In this document: in pieces, positions 44,464 through 53,235 of the stretch
Numbering within the stretch: position 1 is the stretch's first letter
Layout: the number at the start of each line of letters is the position of its first letter
Assembly: GCA_965207125.1 (NCBI GenBank)
Contig: OZ242263.1
Span: forward strand, 372,001-436,000
From: G965207125 sp965207125
GTDB taxonomy: Bacteria > Pseudomonadota > Alphaproteobacteria > Puniceispirillales > UBA1172
DNA: 64,000 nt
Reading direction: 5' to 3'
Notes under the pieces: model-generated
What the model was told of the DNA's origin: nothing
Databases searched by the model: none
Seen by the model: only the letters and a program-made list of their open reading frames with translations
Made by a program: the position numbers and the translations under genes

Positions 44464-45570
44464 CTACGCGCGTTCCAGTATTTCTAAGCAATCATCACCG
44501 AGCATCATGAAGGAGACCCGGTGAAAGATTTTTCCTTGCTCCAAAGTATCAAGCCCTAGCGCCGCGATGGCGGGAAGACTATCGTCGCCGAGCAAACCCT
44601 CACTTCTAATCCAGCATAGCCGGTCGATCAGCCCTGCCGATAAAAAGGACGTCATAAGTTTTCCCCCCGCTTCGATCAGAACACTTGTCATACCCCGCTC
44701 CGCTAAATGAGACAACAACGCATCGGGCTTGACGTGCTTATTTTCCCCGGCCTCAAGAGTAATAACCTCAACCCCCTTATCGGCCAAACGGTTAGCGCTC
44801 GCGATGCTGGCTTCGGTTACGGCTTGCAGCACCGGATATTCTTTCGCCGTCTTGACCAGCGCAGATTGATCATCAAGACCAGCCTCGCGCGCCATGACCA
44901 CCCGCAAAGGTGAGTGTGTCACCCCTTCAAGGCGGACCGTCATCAGTGGGTCATCGGCGCGCACTGTTCCCATTCCCGTTATAATCGCATCGCAGCGCGA
45001 GCGTAGATCATGCACATAGCCCCGCGCGCGAACGCCGGTGATCCATTGCGAGCGCCCATCAGCAAGCGCTATACGGCCATCTAAACTCGTGGCGATTTTT
45101 GCTGTTACCAAAGGGCGGTTTTTCGTACGATGCTTAACATACCCCGCAAGATTAACCTTGATGGTTTCATGAAGCACATGTTGGGTGACCTCGATACCGG
45201 CGGCTTTAAGTGCTTTAACTCCTTGGCCTGAGACTTTATCGTCAGGGTCGCTCGCCCCGGTCACAACCCGCGCAATTCCCGCGCTAATCAACGCCGTGCA
45301 ACAGGGCGGGGTTTTTCCGTGATGCGCGCATGGCTCAAGCGTCACATAAACGCTTGCGCCTTTTGCTTTATCCCCAGCTTCGGCCAACGCCTCGGTTTCA
45401 GCATGGGGACGCCCGCCTACCGCTGTATACCCGCGCCCCACAAGCACTCCATCCTTGACGATCACGCAGCCCACCGCAGGATTAGGCGCAACCCGCCCCT
45501 CGCCATAACGCGCTAACGCAATAGCGGCACGCATCCAGCGCTCATCAGCAGGATTATTAAGCCGCGTCAT
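44464..45570 (-). CDS. ribD: Bifunctional riboflavin deaminase/reductase RibD
   Basis: A 368-residue two-domain enzyme. The N-terminal cytidine-deaminase-like domain has zinc ligands His56 (HAETEAL), Cys81 and Cys90 (PCAHHGKTPPC). The C-terminal reductase domain begins near TAKIATSLDGRIAL and includes GGKLMTSFLSAGLIDRL. It catalyses the second and third steps of riboflavin synthesis. It lies 24 bp downstream of nrdR, the standard alphaproteobacterial order. Confidence 0.95.
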   Translation of the reverse strand: MTRLNNPADERWMRAAIALARYGEGRVAPNPAVGCVIVKDGVLVGRGYTAVGGRPHAETEALAEAGDKAKGASVYVTLEPCAHHGKTPPCCTALISAGIARVVTGASDPDDKVSGQGVKALKAAGIEVTQHVLHETIKVNLAGYVKHRTKNRPLVTAKIATSLDGRIALADGRSQWITGVRARGYVHDLRSRCDAIITGMGTVRADDPLMTVRLEGVTHSPLRVVMAREAGLDDQSALVKTAKEYPVLQAVTEASIASANRLADKGVEVITLEAGENKHVKPDALLSHLAERGMTSVLIEAGGKLMTSFLSAGLIDRLCWIRSEGLLGDDSLPAIAALGLDTLEQGKIFHRVSFMMLGDDCLEILERA

Positions 45571-45594
45571 TATTTATCCTTAGAGAAGCAAGGG

Positions 45595-46047
45595 TTACTT
45601 CGTTAGTTCGCCATCGACAAAATCACCGAAATCGCTTGCTTCGCGAAAATTCCTATAGACCGAAGCATAACGAACATACGCGACTTTATCGATCTTGGCT
45701 AAGGCGTCCATCACCATCTGTCCGATGGTCTCGGTTGGAATTTCAGGTTCACCTTTTGATTCAAGCCCCCGGACAATGTCATTGATATGATTCTGAACGA
45801 TGTCTGGCTCAACTTCGCGCTTACGCAAGGCGATGTTCAGCGATCTTTCCAGTTTATTCCGATCAAAGGGTGATTTTTTGCCATCGCGTTTGACCACCAT
45901 CAGCTCACGCAGCTGAATCCGCTCAAAAGTCGTGAAACGGGCCTCACATGAAAGGCACTCGCGTCGCCGCCTAATCGCCACCCCGTTCTCACAGGGACGC
46001 GAATCTTTAACTTGGGTGTCGCCGCTTCGGCAAAAAGGACAATCCAT
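45595..46047 (-). CDS. nrdR: Transcriptional repressor NrdR
   Basis: A 150-residue ATP/dATP-sensing repressor of ribonucleotide reductase genes. The zinc ribbon uses Cys3, Cys6 (CPFC), Cys31 and Cys34 (CLSC), and the ATP-cone follows from about residue 46 (LMVVKRDGKKSPFDRNKL). The C-terminal VAYVRYASVYRNF is typical. It lies between glyA and ribD on the same strand. Confidence 0.96.
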   Translation of the reverse strand: MDCPFCRSGDTQVKDSRPCENGVAIRRRRECLSCEARFTTFERIQLRELMVVKRDGKKSPFDRNKLERSLNIALRKREVEPDIVQNHINDIVRGLESKGEPEIPTETIGQMVMDALAKIDKVAYVRYASVYRNFREASDFGDFVDGELTK

Positions 46048-46096
46048 CGGCTTGTATCCACTAGCTGTTGATCACCTTGTTATCAGTATACTAAAT

Positions 46097-47362
46097 CTAG
46101 TAAATAGGGAAGCTCTTACATAAATTATGCACTTTTTCCAGTATAGCGGATTCAACCGCACCGTTATTATCGCGGTTTTTGGCAAGACCATCTAGCACTT
46201 CACCAATCATCAAACCAACCTGGCGAAACTCATCAGTGCCAAAACCCCTACTCGTGGCGGCCGGGGTCCCAAGCCTAATCCCTGACGTCACCATTGGACT
46301 TTCAGGCTCAAAAGGCACGCTATTCTTGTTGCAGATCATCCCCGCTTTTTCTAACGAGATCTCGGAAATATCCCCCGTTAATTTCTTCGGGCGCAAATCA
46401 ACCAGCACCATATGGTTATCCGTCCCTCCTGAGACGATATCAAAACCGCATTCGATGAGTGTTTCAGCCAGTATTTTGGCGTTCTTAACCACCTGCTTTA
46501 TGTAAGCCTTGAATTCAGGCTTTAACGCCTCACCAAACCCCGCCGCTTTACCGGCAATCACATGCATCAAAGGCCCACCTTGCAAGCCAGGAAATATCGA
46601 AGAGTTAATCTTTTTGCCTAACGCCTCGTCATTACCCATAATCAACCCGCCCCTGGCACAACGCAGCGTCTTATGCGTGGTTGAGGTCACCACATCCGCG
46701 TATTCAATCGGGCTAGGATGCTCGCCGGCCGCCACCAATCCTGCGATATGGGCCATATCAACCATGAGATACGCACCGCAGCTATCGGCGATGTTACGGA
46801 AGCGAGGAAAATCGATAATGCGGGAATAGGCGGACCCACCAGCGATGATCATTTTTGGCTTGTGCTCGGCGGCGAGGTCTTCCATCTCGTCAAAATCAAT
46901 CCGTGCGTCTTCGCGCCGGACGCCATATTGCACAGCGTTGAACCATTTGCCTGAAAGATTAGGTTTTGCGCCGTGGGTCAAATGCCCCCCTGCTGAAAGC
47001 GCCATTCCTAAAATCGTGTCCCCCGGCGAGAGCATCGCTAGGAAAACACCTTGGTTGGCTTGTGCGCCTGAATGGGGTTGAACATTCACCCATGCACAGC
47101 CGAACAGTTCCTTGGCCCGGTCTATAGCGAGTTGTTCCACCACATCGACATGCACACAGCCGCCGTAATAACGCCGGGAAGGATAGCCTTCGGCGTATTT
47201 GTTAGTGAGAATAGACCCTTGGGCCTCAAGCACTGCCTTGCTGACGATATTTTCCGAGGCGATCAGCTCGATGCCTTCACGTTGCCGGGTTAATTCTTCA
47301 GCGATCGCTGCGTGAACTTTATCATCGGTCTCGCTAAGGCTTGCGGTAAAAAAGTTTTTCAT
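46097..47362 (-). CDS. glyA: Serine hydroxymethyltransferase
   Basis: PLP enzyme interconverting serine and glycine with tetrahydrofolate, the main one-carbon source. The PLP lysine lies in TSTTHKTLRCARGG. Further motifs are ELIASENIVS, YAEGYPSRRYYGGC and RLGTPAATSRGF. The start at 47362 (MKNFF) is preferred over the ATG at 47368 because AGGAG lies seven bases upstream and the earlier ATG is too close to it. This gives 421 residues. It follows rpiB almost without gap. Confidence 0.96.
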   Translation of the reverse strand: MKNFFTASLSETDDKVHAAIAEELTRQREGIELIASENIVSKAVLEAQGSILTNKYAEGYPSRRYYGGCVHVDVVEQLAIDRAKELFGCAWVNVQPHSGAQANQGVFLAMLSPGDTILGMALSAGGHLTHGAKPNLSGKWFNAVQYGVRREDARIDFDEMEDLAAEHKPKMIIAGGSAYSRIIDFPRFRNIADSCGAYLMVDMAHIAGLVAAGEHPSPIEYADVVTSTTHKTLRCARGGLIMGNDEALGKKINSSIFPGLQGGPLMHVIAGKAAGFGEALKPEFKAYIKQVVKNAKILAETLIECGFDIVSGGTDNHMVLVDLRPKKLTGDISEISLEKAGMICNKNSVPFEPESPMVTSGIRLGTPAATSRGFGTDEFRQVGLMIGEVLDGLAKNRDNNGAVESAILEKVHNLCKSFPIY

Positions 47363-47364
47363 GG

Positions 47365-47829
47365 TCATTCTCCTAAAATCATTTTGGCTAATTTTTCAAC
47401 CCGCGGCTGGTGCCTCCCGCCGTCAAATTCGGTTGTGAGAAAGGCAGAAATCGCATCAAAGGCGACCACGTCGCCGATCAATCTACTGCCCAACGTGATC
47501 ACATTAGCATTGTTATGCTGGCGCGCAAGTTTTGCTGTGGTCACATCATAACATAATCCTGCCCTAATCCATGGAAAACGATTCGCCGCGATACACATGC
47601 CAATCCCGCTTCCACAGACCAGAACGCCAAAAGCATCGCCTATAGCGCGCATATTCCGCGCCAACTCCGCCGCGTAATCAGGATAATCCACCCGGCGCGC
47701 CTCGTGAGAACCCGCTTCATCCTCAGGCCCGAGATCATGCACCACCGCCCCCAAATCCACGATAAGAGGTATTAAACTCTTTCTTAATGCGTGTCCGGCA
47801 TGGTCGGAGGCAATAAAAACTTCTTTCAT
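47365..47829 (-). CDS. rpiB: Ribose 5-phosphate isomerase B
   Basis: A 154-residue RpiB/LacAB-type isomerase of the pentose phosphate pathway. Motifs are IASDHAGHALRKSL at the start, CGSGIGMCIAANR with the catalytic Cys, and TTAKLARQHNNANVITLGSRLIG. rpiB before glyA is a recurrent alphaproteobacterial order. The next gene upstream, across 56 bp, is DUF1467. Confidence 0.94.
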   Translation of the reverse strand: MKEVFIASDHAGHALRKSLIPLIVDLGAVVHDLGPEDEAGSHEARRVDYPDYAAELARNMRAIGDAFGVLVCGSGIGMCIAANRFPWIRAGLCYDVTTAKLARQHNNANVITLGSRLIGDVVAFDAISAFLTTEFDGGRHQPRVEKLAKMILGE

Positions 47830-47885
47830 TTAGGACTCCCTCTCATCAGACAGAGTATTGCGGCGGTTATGATTTTTCAAGCCCA

Positions 47886-48152
47886 CTATCTATCTTGGGT
47901 CGCTATATCTCTGGCCATGTCGCGAAAAGATAACCATTCTTTGTCGATAATCACATAAACCCCGCCCCATAAAACCACCGAGATCAACGAAGTAATCAGC
48001 AGTTTACGTCCAATATACGGTTTTGCGGGCGCGGATTGTGCGTGGCCTTCTCCTATGACTTCTGATGGCTTTGCACCAAACGGCAAGGTCATAAACAAAA
48101 CCCACCACCACAGCAGAATATAAACCACAATACCGCCAAGCCATCCCATCAC
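47886..48152 (-). CDS. DUF1467 family small membrane protein
   Basis: An 88-residue protein with two hydrophobic helices (residues about 5-20 and 53-71) and the family pattern WWWVLFMTLPFGAKP between them. DUF1467 proteins are small, mostly alphaproteobacterial and of unknown function. The start overlaps the mce stop by four bases, matching the recurrent rnj-mce-DUF1467 string after the nuo operon. The proS gene that often follows is absent. Confidence 0.85.
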   Translation of the reverse strand: MMGWLGGIVVYILLWWWVLFMTLPFGAKPSEVIGEGHAQSAPAKPYIGRKLLITSLISVVLWGGVYVIIDKEWLSFRDMARDIATQDR

Positions 48153-48559
48153 TTCTGCTCCAGTTCGATCAAGGTGCCGTTCATATCCGCTGGATGCAAA
48201 AACAACACCGGCTTGCCATGCGCGCCAATCGTCGGCGCGTCTTGGCCTAAAACCCTCGCGCCTTCGCTAACCAAGTGATCGCGCGCCGCCATAATATCGT
48301 CAACCTCAAAGCAGATATGGTGTGTTCCGCCCTTGGGATTTTTTTCAAGAAATTTTGCGATTGGGCTGTGCTCCCCTAACGGCTCAAGCAATTCGATCTT
48401 TGTGTTTCCAAGGTCAATAAACGCCACCCTGACCCCATGATCGGGCAACTCTTGATATTCAGATACCGCCGCGCCCAAAACGCCCCGCCATTTCTGGGCG
48501 GCTTCATCTAAATCAGGAACAGCGAGCGCGATATGGTTAACCTGCTTGATCATATCCAT
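48149..48559 (-). CDS. mce: Methylmalonyl-CoA epimerase
   Basis: A 136-residue VOC-superfamily metalloenzyme that epimerises methylmalonyl-CoA in propionate degradation. Two beta-alpha-beta-beta-beta modules are visible: metal-ligand His in NHIALAVPDLDEA, a further His in THHICFEVDDI, and Glu in GTLIELEQ. An ATG at 48553 is an alternative start. The first codons overlap the end of the RNase J gene. Confidence 0.92.
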   Translation of the reverse strand: MDMIKQVNHIALAVPDLDEAAQKWRGVLGAAVSEYQELPDHGVRVAFIDLGNTKIELLEPLGEHSPIAKFLEKNPKGGTHHICFEVDDIMAARDHLVSEGARVLGQDAPTIGAHGKPVLFLHPADMNGTLIELEQK

Positions 48560-50213
48560 CCATCCTCATCACATGAACATGAACAATAGGACGTTTATCC
48601 GCTATTTCGCGCGCGAGTTCTCTTAAAGTCCGCGAGACTTCACCGATAATAGCATCATCACTATAACGTTTTTTACGGGGCATATCCTCAAGACATTCTT
48701 CCACCCTGAGCCCGCCTTCAGCGATATAATCGCTCGCAAACGCGCCATCAAGCAGCCCGGATTGCGAAATGCTCGGCGCCATACATAGCGTGCCCCGCGC
48801 ACCGAGAACAATCCCCGCCGTCACCGTGCCGTTCCATAGCATCTTGCGTCTGGCCCGAATCGCGGCACTATCGAGGCTGACAATATGCCCGCCCTCGACG
48901 GTCAGCAAACCCGTAAACGCGTGGTCTACCACCTCAACAGGCCCCGGATGCAGCCTGATAATCTGGCCGTTTTCAGGAATAACCACATCGCCCACTTGGC
49001 AGGATTGCGCCAATTCAGCGTGCGATGCTAGATATCTAGCGGTTCCATGCACTGGAATTGCGATTTGGGGCTTAATCATCTGGTACATATCGATCATATC
49101 CTGCCGGGCGGGGTGGCCTGATACGTGGACCGCGGCGTCATCGGCGGTGATCACTTTAATTTTGCGGCGTAAAAACCGGTCATGCACTCTGCTGATCGCG
49201 CGTTCATTGCCTGGAATTTCTCTTGAGGAAAAAATTGCGGTGTCGTTTTCTTCCAGCCTCACCTGGTGATGATCGCCGCCAGCGATTCTTGTCATCGCTG
49301 AACGCGACTCGCCTTGCGAGCCGGTGCAGATCAGCAGAATTTCATCGCGCGGGATCAAATCAAACTCATCAGGAGGCGCGATTTCTGGCCAATCTTTAAG
49401 ATAGCCGCATTTCCGCGCCACCTCGGTTAATCTATCAAGCGCGCGCCCCACCAGCATCGGCACGCGCCCCACCGCATCCGCTGCGTGAACGAGTGAATTG
49501 ACCCTTGCGACATTGCTCGCAAAACACGTCACCGCTACCCGGTTTTTCTGGGCGGCGATCACCTCGATCAGTCCGTTTTTAGCATCAGCCTCACTGCCCG
49601 TCCGTCCATCGACCATCGCATTGGTGGAATCTCCAACCATCGCCAGAACCCGCTCATCCCCCAGCCGCTTAAGACGCGACATATCTGATAGATCGCCAAT
49701 CTGGGGGGCTTCATCGAACTTCCAGTCTCCCGTGTGATAAACCACCTGCCCACCTGCGCTGATCACCAACCCTGCTGATTGAGGGATAGAATGCGTCACC
49801 GAGATCGCTTCAAAGGTAAAGGCGCCTATTTCGGTTGGGGTGTTGTAGTCTATAACCCGCAAATCTATTTTCCGGCCCAGATTGTGTTCAACGAATTTTG
49901 CTTTGAGCAAATTGATCGTAAACAGCGTGCCGTAAATCGGACAGCGTAATTCATCCCATAAATACGGAATAGCGCCCAGATGGTCTTCGTGGCCATGCGT
50001 GACCACCAGCCCGACTAGTTGATCCTTGCGCTCTTTAATAAAACTCAAATCCGGCAGGATGACATCGATGCCGGTCATTGTATCGTCTGGAAAACTAATA
50101 CCCAGATCGACCAAAACCCACTGATCATCGTAATGATACAGATTAGCGTTCATTCCTATTTCATTCGATCCGCCTAGCGGCGCGAATAAAAGATCACTTT
50201 TTTTCCAACTCAT
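48537..50213 (-). CDS. rnj: Ribonuclease J
   Basis: A 558-residue metallo-beta-lactamase/beta-CASP ribonuclease with 5'-3' exo- and endonuclease activity in mRNA and rRNA turnover. The zinc motif THGHEDHLG gives His73, His75, Asp77 and His78. HTGDWKFDEAP, GDSTNA, the beta-CASP GSQGESRSAM and HVSGHPARQD are all present. AGGAA lies six bases before the ATG. It sits between coaX and mce, as commonly seen downstream of alphaproteobacterial nuo operons. Confidence 0.95.
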   Translation of the reverse strand: MSWKKSDLLFAPLGGSNEIGMNANLYHYDDQWVLVDLGISFPDDTMTGIDVILPDLSFIKERKDQLVGLVVTHGHEDHLGAIPYLWDELRCPIYGTLFTINLLKAKFVEHNLGRKIDLRVIDYNTPTEIGAFTFEAISVTHSIPQSAGLVISAGGQVVYHTGDWKFDEAPQIGDLSDMSRLKRLGDERVLAMVGDSTNAMVDGRTGSEADAKNGLIEVIAAQKNRVAVTCFASNVARVNSLVHAADAVGRVPMLVGRALDRLTEVARKCGYLKDWPEIAPPDEFDLIPRDEILLICTGSQGESRSAMTRIAGGDHHQVRLEENDTAIFSSREIPGNERAISRVHDRFLRRKIKVITADDAAVHVSGHPARQDMIDMYQMIKPQIAIPVHGTARYLASHAELAQSCQVGDVVIPENGQIIRLHPGPVEVVDHAFTGLLTVEGGHIVSLDSAAIRARRKMLWNGTVTAGIVLGARGTLCMAPSISQSGLLDGAFASDYIAEGGLRVEECLEDMPRKKRYSDDAIIGEVSRTLRELAREIADKRPIVHVHVMRMDGYDQAG

Positions 50214-50216
50214 TGC

Positions 50217-50999
50217 TTATTCCTGATGGCGGTCATAAATAGCCGCTAATCCTTTTAGGGTAAGATCGCTGTCATAGCAATCAATCACCGTAATTGCATC
50301 GCAAAAAATCCGTCCCAAGCCCCCGGTGGCGATGAGCGAGACCCTCTCTTTTTTCCACGCCGCGAGAACCCGCGCGAGCAGCCCCTCGACCAAACTAATA
50401 TAGCCATAAAAAAGCCCGCTATTCATCGCCTCTATTGTTGAGGCGCCGATCACCGGCATTCCGCCGTGCCAGCGGGCGGGATCGATCATCGGCAAACGCG
50501 CCGCCGCCTTATACAAGCCGTCGATCGAAAGGTTTACTCCCGGTGAGATCACCCCGCCGCAATATGCGCCATCCTTATCCACCAGATCTAGAGTCGTGGC
50601 CGTACCAAAATCGATCACAACAGCAGGGGCGGTATAATGTGCCATAACCGCCGCCGCGTTAGCAATCCGGTCAGACCCAGCCTGGTGCGGGTGGTCTATC
50701 TTAATGGGAACGCCGTGGCGGTCATCATCAGCGTTGAGAATATAAACCGAGGAGCGCTCTATCCGCTCAGCAAGGCTTTTGATCGCCGGCAGCGTTTCCG
50801 GCACCACGCTTGAAATAATAACCCCGGTAATGGCGTTAAAATCATAGCCTGAGGTCGACAGATGATAATGAATCCACGCCTCATAATCATCGACCATCAT
50901 CGAGGTGCTTGTTCCCATTCTCCAGCTGGTAAAGCCGCCATCGGCGCGGCGTAGACCGAAAACGGTATTGGTGTTGCCACAGTCAATCGCAAGAAGCAT
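50217..50999 (-). CDS. coaX: Type III pantothenate kinase
   Basis: First enzyme of CoA synthesis, ASKHA fold, 260 residues. The phosphate-binding start is MLLAIDCGNTNTVFGL; GSDRIANAAA and VIDFGTATTLD follow. A longer frame to 51098 overlaps birA without homology, and GGAGG five bases before 50999 fixes the start there. It overlaps the birA end by 17 bases and is followed by rnj after three bases. Confidence 0.94.
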   Translation of the reverse strand: MLLAIDCGNTNTVFGLRRADGGFTSWRMGTSTSMMVDDYEAWIHYHLSTSGYDFNAITGVIISSVVPETLPAIKSLAERIERSSVYILNADDDRHGVPIKIDHPHQAGSDRIANAAAVMAHYTAPAVVIDFGTATTLDLVDKDGAYCGGVISPGVNLSIDGLYKAAARLPMIDPARWHGGMPVIGASTIEAMNSGLFYGYISLVEGLLARVLAAWKKERVSLIATGGLGRIFCDAITVIDCYDSDLTLKGLAAIYDRHQE

Positions 51000-51774
51000 C
51001 AAGACCTCCCTGATCAAGGCGCGCGCGTAGCACATTTCCAGCCGCAAGAGACAGCGTTGCACCATCATCCATTTTGAGGCGCAGTTTGCCGTCCTCATCT
51101 AACCCGTCAAAGATACCTGATATAATCTTCCCGCCATAATCAACCCGCAAGGCTTGGCCTGAAAACGCTGCGATCGCTTGGCATTCATCACGAAGCGATG
51201 AAAACCCCTCCGCGTCCCAATGCGCGATAAGGCCCGTGAGATAGGCGCAAAACCTGTCTCTGATCTCATCTCTTGAAACGGGTCTTAAAACGGGTCTTGA
51301 AACAGATTGATCACCCTCATCGTTCAGTGCGATCGCCTGCCAGTCCGAAGGCGCTTTGGAATCTACTTTTGGCGCCGAGACAATATTCACCCCGCAGCCG
51401 AGAATAACCACATCGCCGTGAACTTCAGGCAAAATCCCCGCTATTTTCTTCCCATCCAGCAAAACATCATTAGGCCATTTGACATTTAATCTCGAAGCGT
51501 CCACGAACTCTGACAGCGCCCGATAAAGTGCCAGCCCCGCAACCAGCGATACCGCCCCCCACTCACGAAGCGGAAGATTTGGTCGCAAAACCACCGATAA
51601 ATACAGATTGCCGTGAGGGGATTCCCAGCGCCGCCCATGCCGGCCGCGCCCTGCCGTTTGCTTCAACGCCTGAAACGCCGTCCCTGAAGCCGCTCCTTGA
51701 CGCGCGGCCTCTATCGCAAGATCTGAAGTACTACGCGCCTCATCGACAACAGTAACGTTAATCGATGATAACAC
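50983..51774 (-). CDS. birA: Biotin--[acetyl-CoA-carboxylase] ligase
   Basis: A 263-residue biotin protein ligase of the group I type: no N-terminal helix-turn-helix, so not a repressor. The catalytic core shows QTAGRGRHGRRWESPHGNLY (biotinyl-AMP loop), KWPNDVLLDGKKIAGIL and LGCGVNI, and a small SH3-like C-terminal domain follows. Translation starts at a GTG one base after the nuoN stop, with no better ATG nearby. birA and coaX ride at the end of the nuo transcript. Confidence 0.93.
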   Translation of the reverse strand: MLSSINVTVVDEARSTSDLAIEAARQGAASGTAFQALKQTAGRGRHGRRWESPHGNLYLSVVLRPNLPLREWGAVSLVAGLALYRALSEFVDASRLNVKWPNDVLLDGKKIAGILPEVHGDVVILGCGVNIVSAPKVDSKAPSDWQAIALNDEGDQSVSRPVLRPVSRDEIRDRFCAYLTGLIAHWDAEGFSSLRDECQAIAAFSGQALRVDYGGKIISGIFDGLDEDGKLRLKMDDGATLSLAAGNVLRARLDQGGLDASCD

Positions 51775-51775
51775 T

Positions 51776-53230
51776 TTACTCAGCCACCAGGACGACGAAA
51801 GGCAAAGTCGCCTCTATCGTCTCTCTCAACGCACCAAGCCCAAAGGCAAACAGAATTAAAAACACCGCCGCGCCCCCTATGATCACCGCATTGATCAAAG
51901 GTATATTGCCATCAAGCGCGTCCTTCTTCAGATCATCGACATACATGACCTTGATGATGCGGAGGTAATAAAACGCACCGATCACCGAAGATAACACGCC
52001 TATAACCGCCAGGGGCACTAGCCCTGCGTCCACCGCCGCTGAGAAAACGAACCACTTGCCAAAAAAACCACCCAGAGGAGGAATTCCCGCCAGCGAGAAC
52101 ATAAATACCATCATCGCAGCGGCGTAAAGCGGATGCGTGCGTGAGAATCCGGCAAGATCAGCAATTTTTTGCACCGGTTGATCGTCGCATTTAAGCGAAA
52201 GAATCAGTGAAAAAACACCAAGCGACGAGATGATATAAATCACCATGTAGACCATCAAAGCACTAACCCCTTTGGACGTGGCCGCCGAAAGCCCGACCAA
52301 TGCATAACCCATATGCGCGATAGATGAATATGCCATCAGCCTTTTGATATCCTTTTGCATGATCGCCCCGCCCGCGCCGACCAACATCGACAAGACCGCT
52401 AGCGCAACCAGCACTTGCTGCCAGCTATCAGCAACCGGGGCCAACATTCCATAAGTTACCCTCGTTAATAACGCCATCGCCGCTAGTTTCGGCACAACCG
52501 CGAAAAACGCCGTCACGATCGTCGGTGAGCCCTCATAAACATCAGGCGTCCACATATGAAACGGCACCGCTGAAATCTTAAACGCCAGCCCACAAATCAG
52601 AAACACCGCCCCGATAATCGCCCCCGGATGAACGCCAGTTTCAAGTGCGTATTTTATCGCCCCATAATTAACCTCGCCGGTAAAGCCGTAAATCAGTGAT
52701 GCGCCGTATAAAAGCAATCCTGATGACAAAGCCCCCAGCAGAAAATATTTCAATCCCGCCTCAGACGAACGGCTTGAGGAACGACGAAACGCCGCGACCA
52801 CGTAAAGCGGCAAAGATTGCAACTCAAGCCCCATATAGAGAACAATCAGATTATTTGCTGAAACCATCAGCATCATGCCCAGCACCGATAAAAGGATCAG
52901 CAAAGACAATTCGGGTTTATCGATATCATCGGAACGCAAAGGGTTTTTAGCCATCAATAAAACCCCGACCGCGCCCAGAACAATCAGCACTTTCATATAA
53001 ACCATAAAAGGAGCAGTGACATAATGTGATGCGAAGGAATATGCTGGAACAGAGCCATTAATCATCACCAAAACCCCGCTAATCAACAAAGCGAAGATCG
53101 TCAGTTTGCGCACCAGCGATGGCACATCAGTTTTGGCTTCATTGGCAAAAGCTGATACCAACAGCAGTACCAGCGAAGTCGCGGCTAGGAATATTTCTGC
53201 GCTCGCGGGTTGTAAATTGAGAAATTCCAT
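51776..53230 (-). CDS. nuoN: NADH-quinone oxidoreductase subunit N
   Basis: Antiporter-like membrane subunit of complex I, 484 residues and about 14 helices. It shows a conserved Glu/Lys series typical of the family (GLELQSLPLYV, AFKISAVPFHMWTPDVYEG, QKDIKRLMAYSSIAHMGY). The frame reaches 53332, but the real start is ATG 53230, with GAGG eight bases upstream; ATG 53236 is too close to it. It follows nuoM directly. Confidence 0.95.
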   Translation of the reverse strand: MEFLNLQPASAEIFLAATSLVLLLVSAFANEAKTDVPSLVRKLTIFALLISGVLVMINGSVPAYSFASHYVTAPFMVYMKVLIVLGAVGVLLMAKNPLRSDDIDKPELSLLILLSVLGMMLMVSANNLIVLYMGLELQSLPLYVVAAFRRSSSRSSEAGLKYFLLGALSSGLLLYGASLIYGFTGEVNYGAIKYALETGVHPGAIIGAVFLICGLAFKISAVPFHMWTPDVYEGSPTIVTAFFAVVPKLAAMALLTRVTYGMLAPVADSWQQVLVALAVLSMLVGAGGAIMQKDIKRLMAYSSIAHMGYALVGLSAATSKGVSALMVYMVIYIISSLGVFSLILSLKCDDQPVQKIADLAGFSRTHPLYAAAMMVFMFSLAGIPPLGGFFGKWFVFSAAVDAGLVPLAVIGVLSSVIGAFYYLRIIKVMYVDDLKKDALDGNIPLINAVIIGGAAVFLILFAFGLGALRETIEATLPFVVLVAE

Positions 53231-53235
53231 CGTCA

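Noticed and set aside
45571..45594. FMN riboswitch controlling the rib genes
   Set aside because: The nrdR-ribD gap is 24 bp and the other rib gaps are four bases or overlaps, so there is no room for an FMN aptamer.
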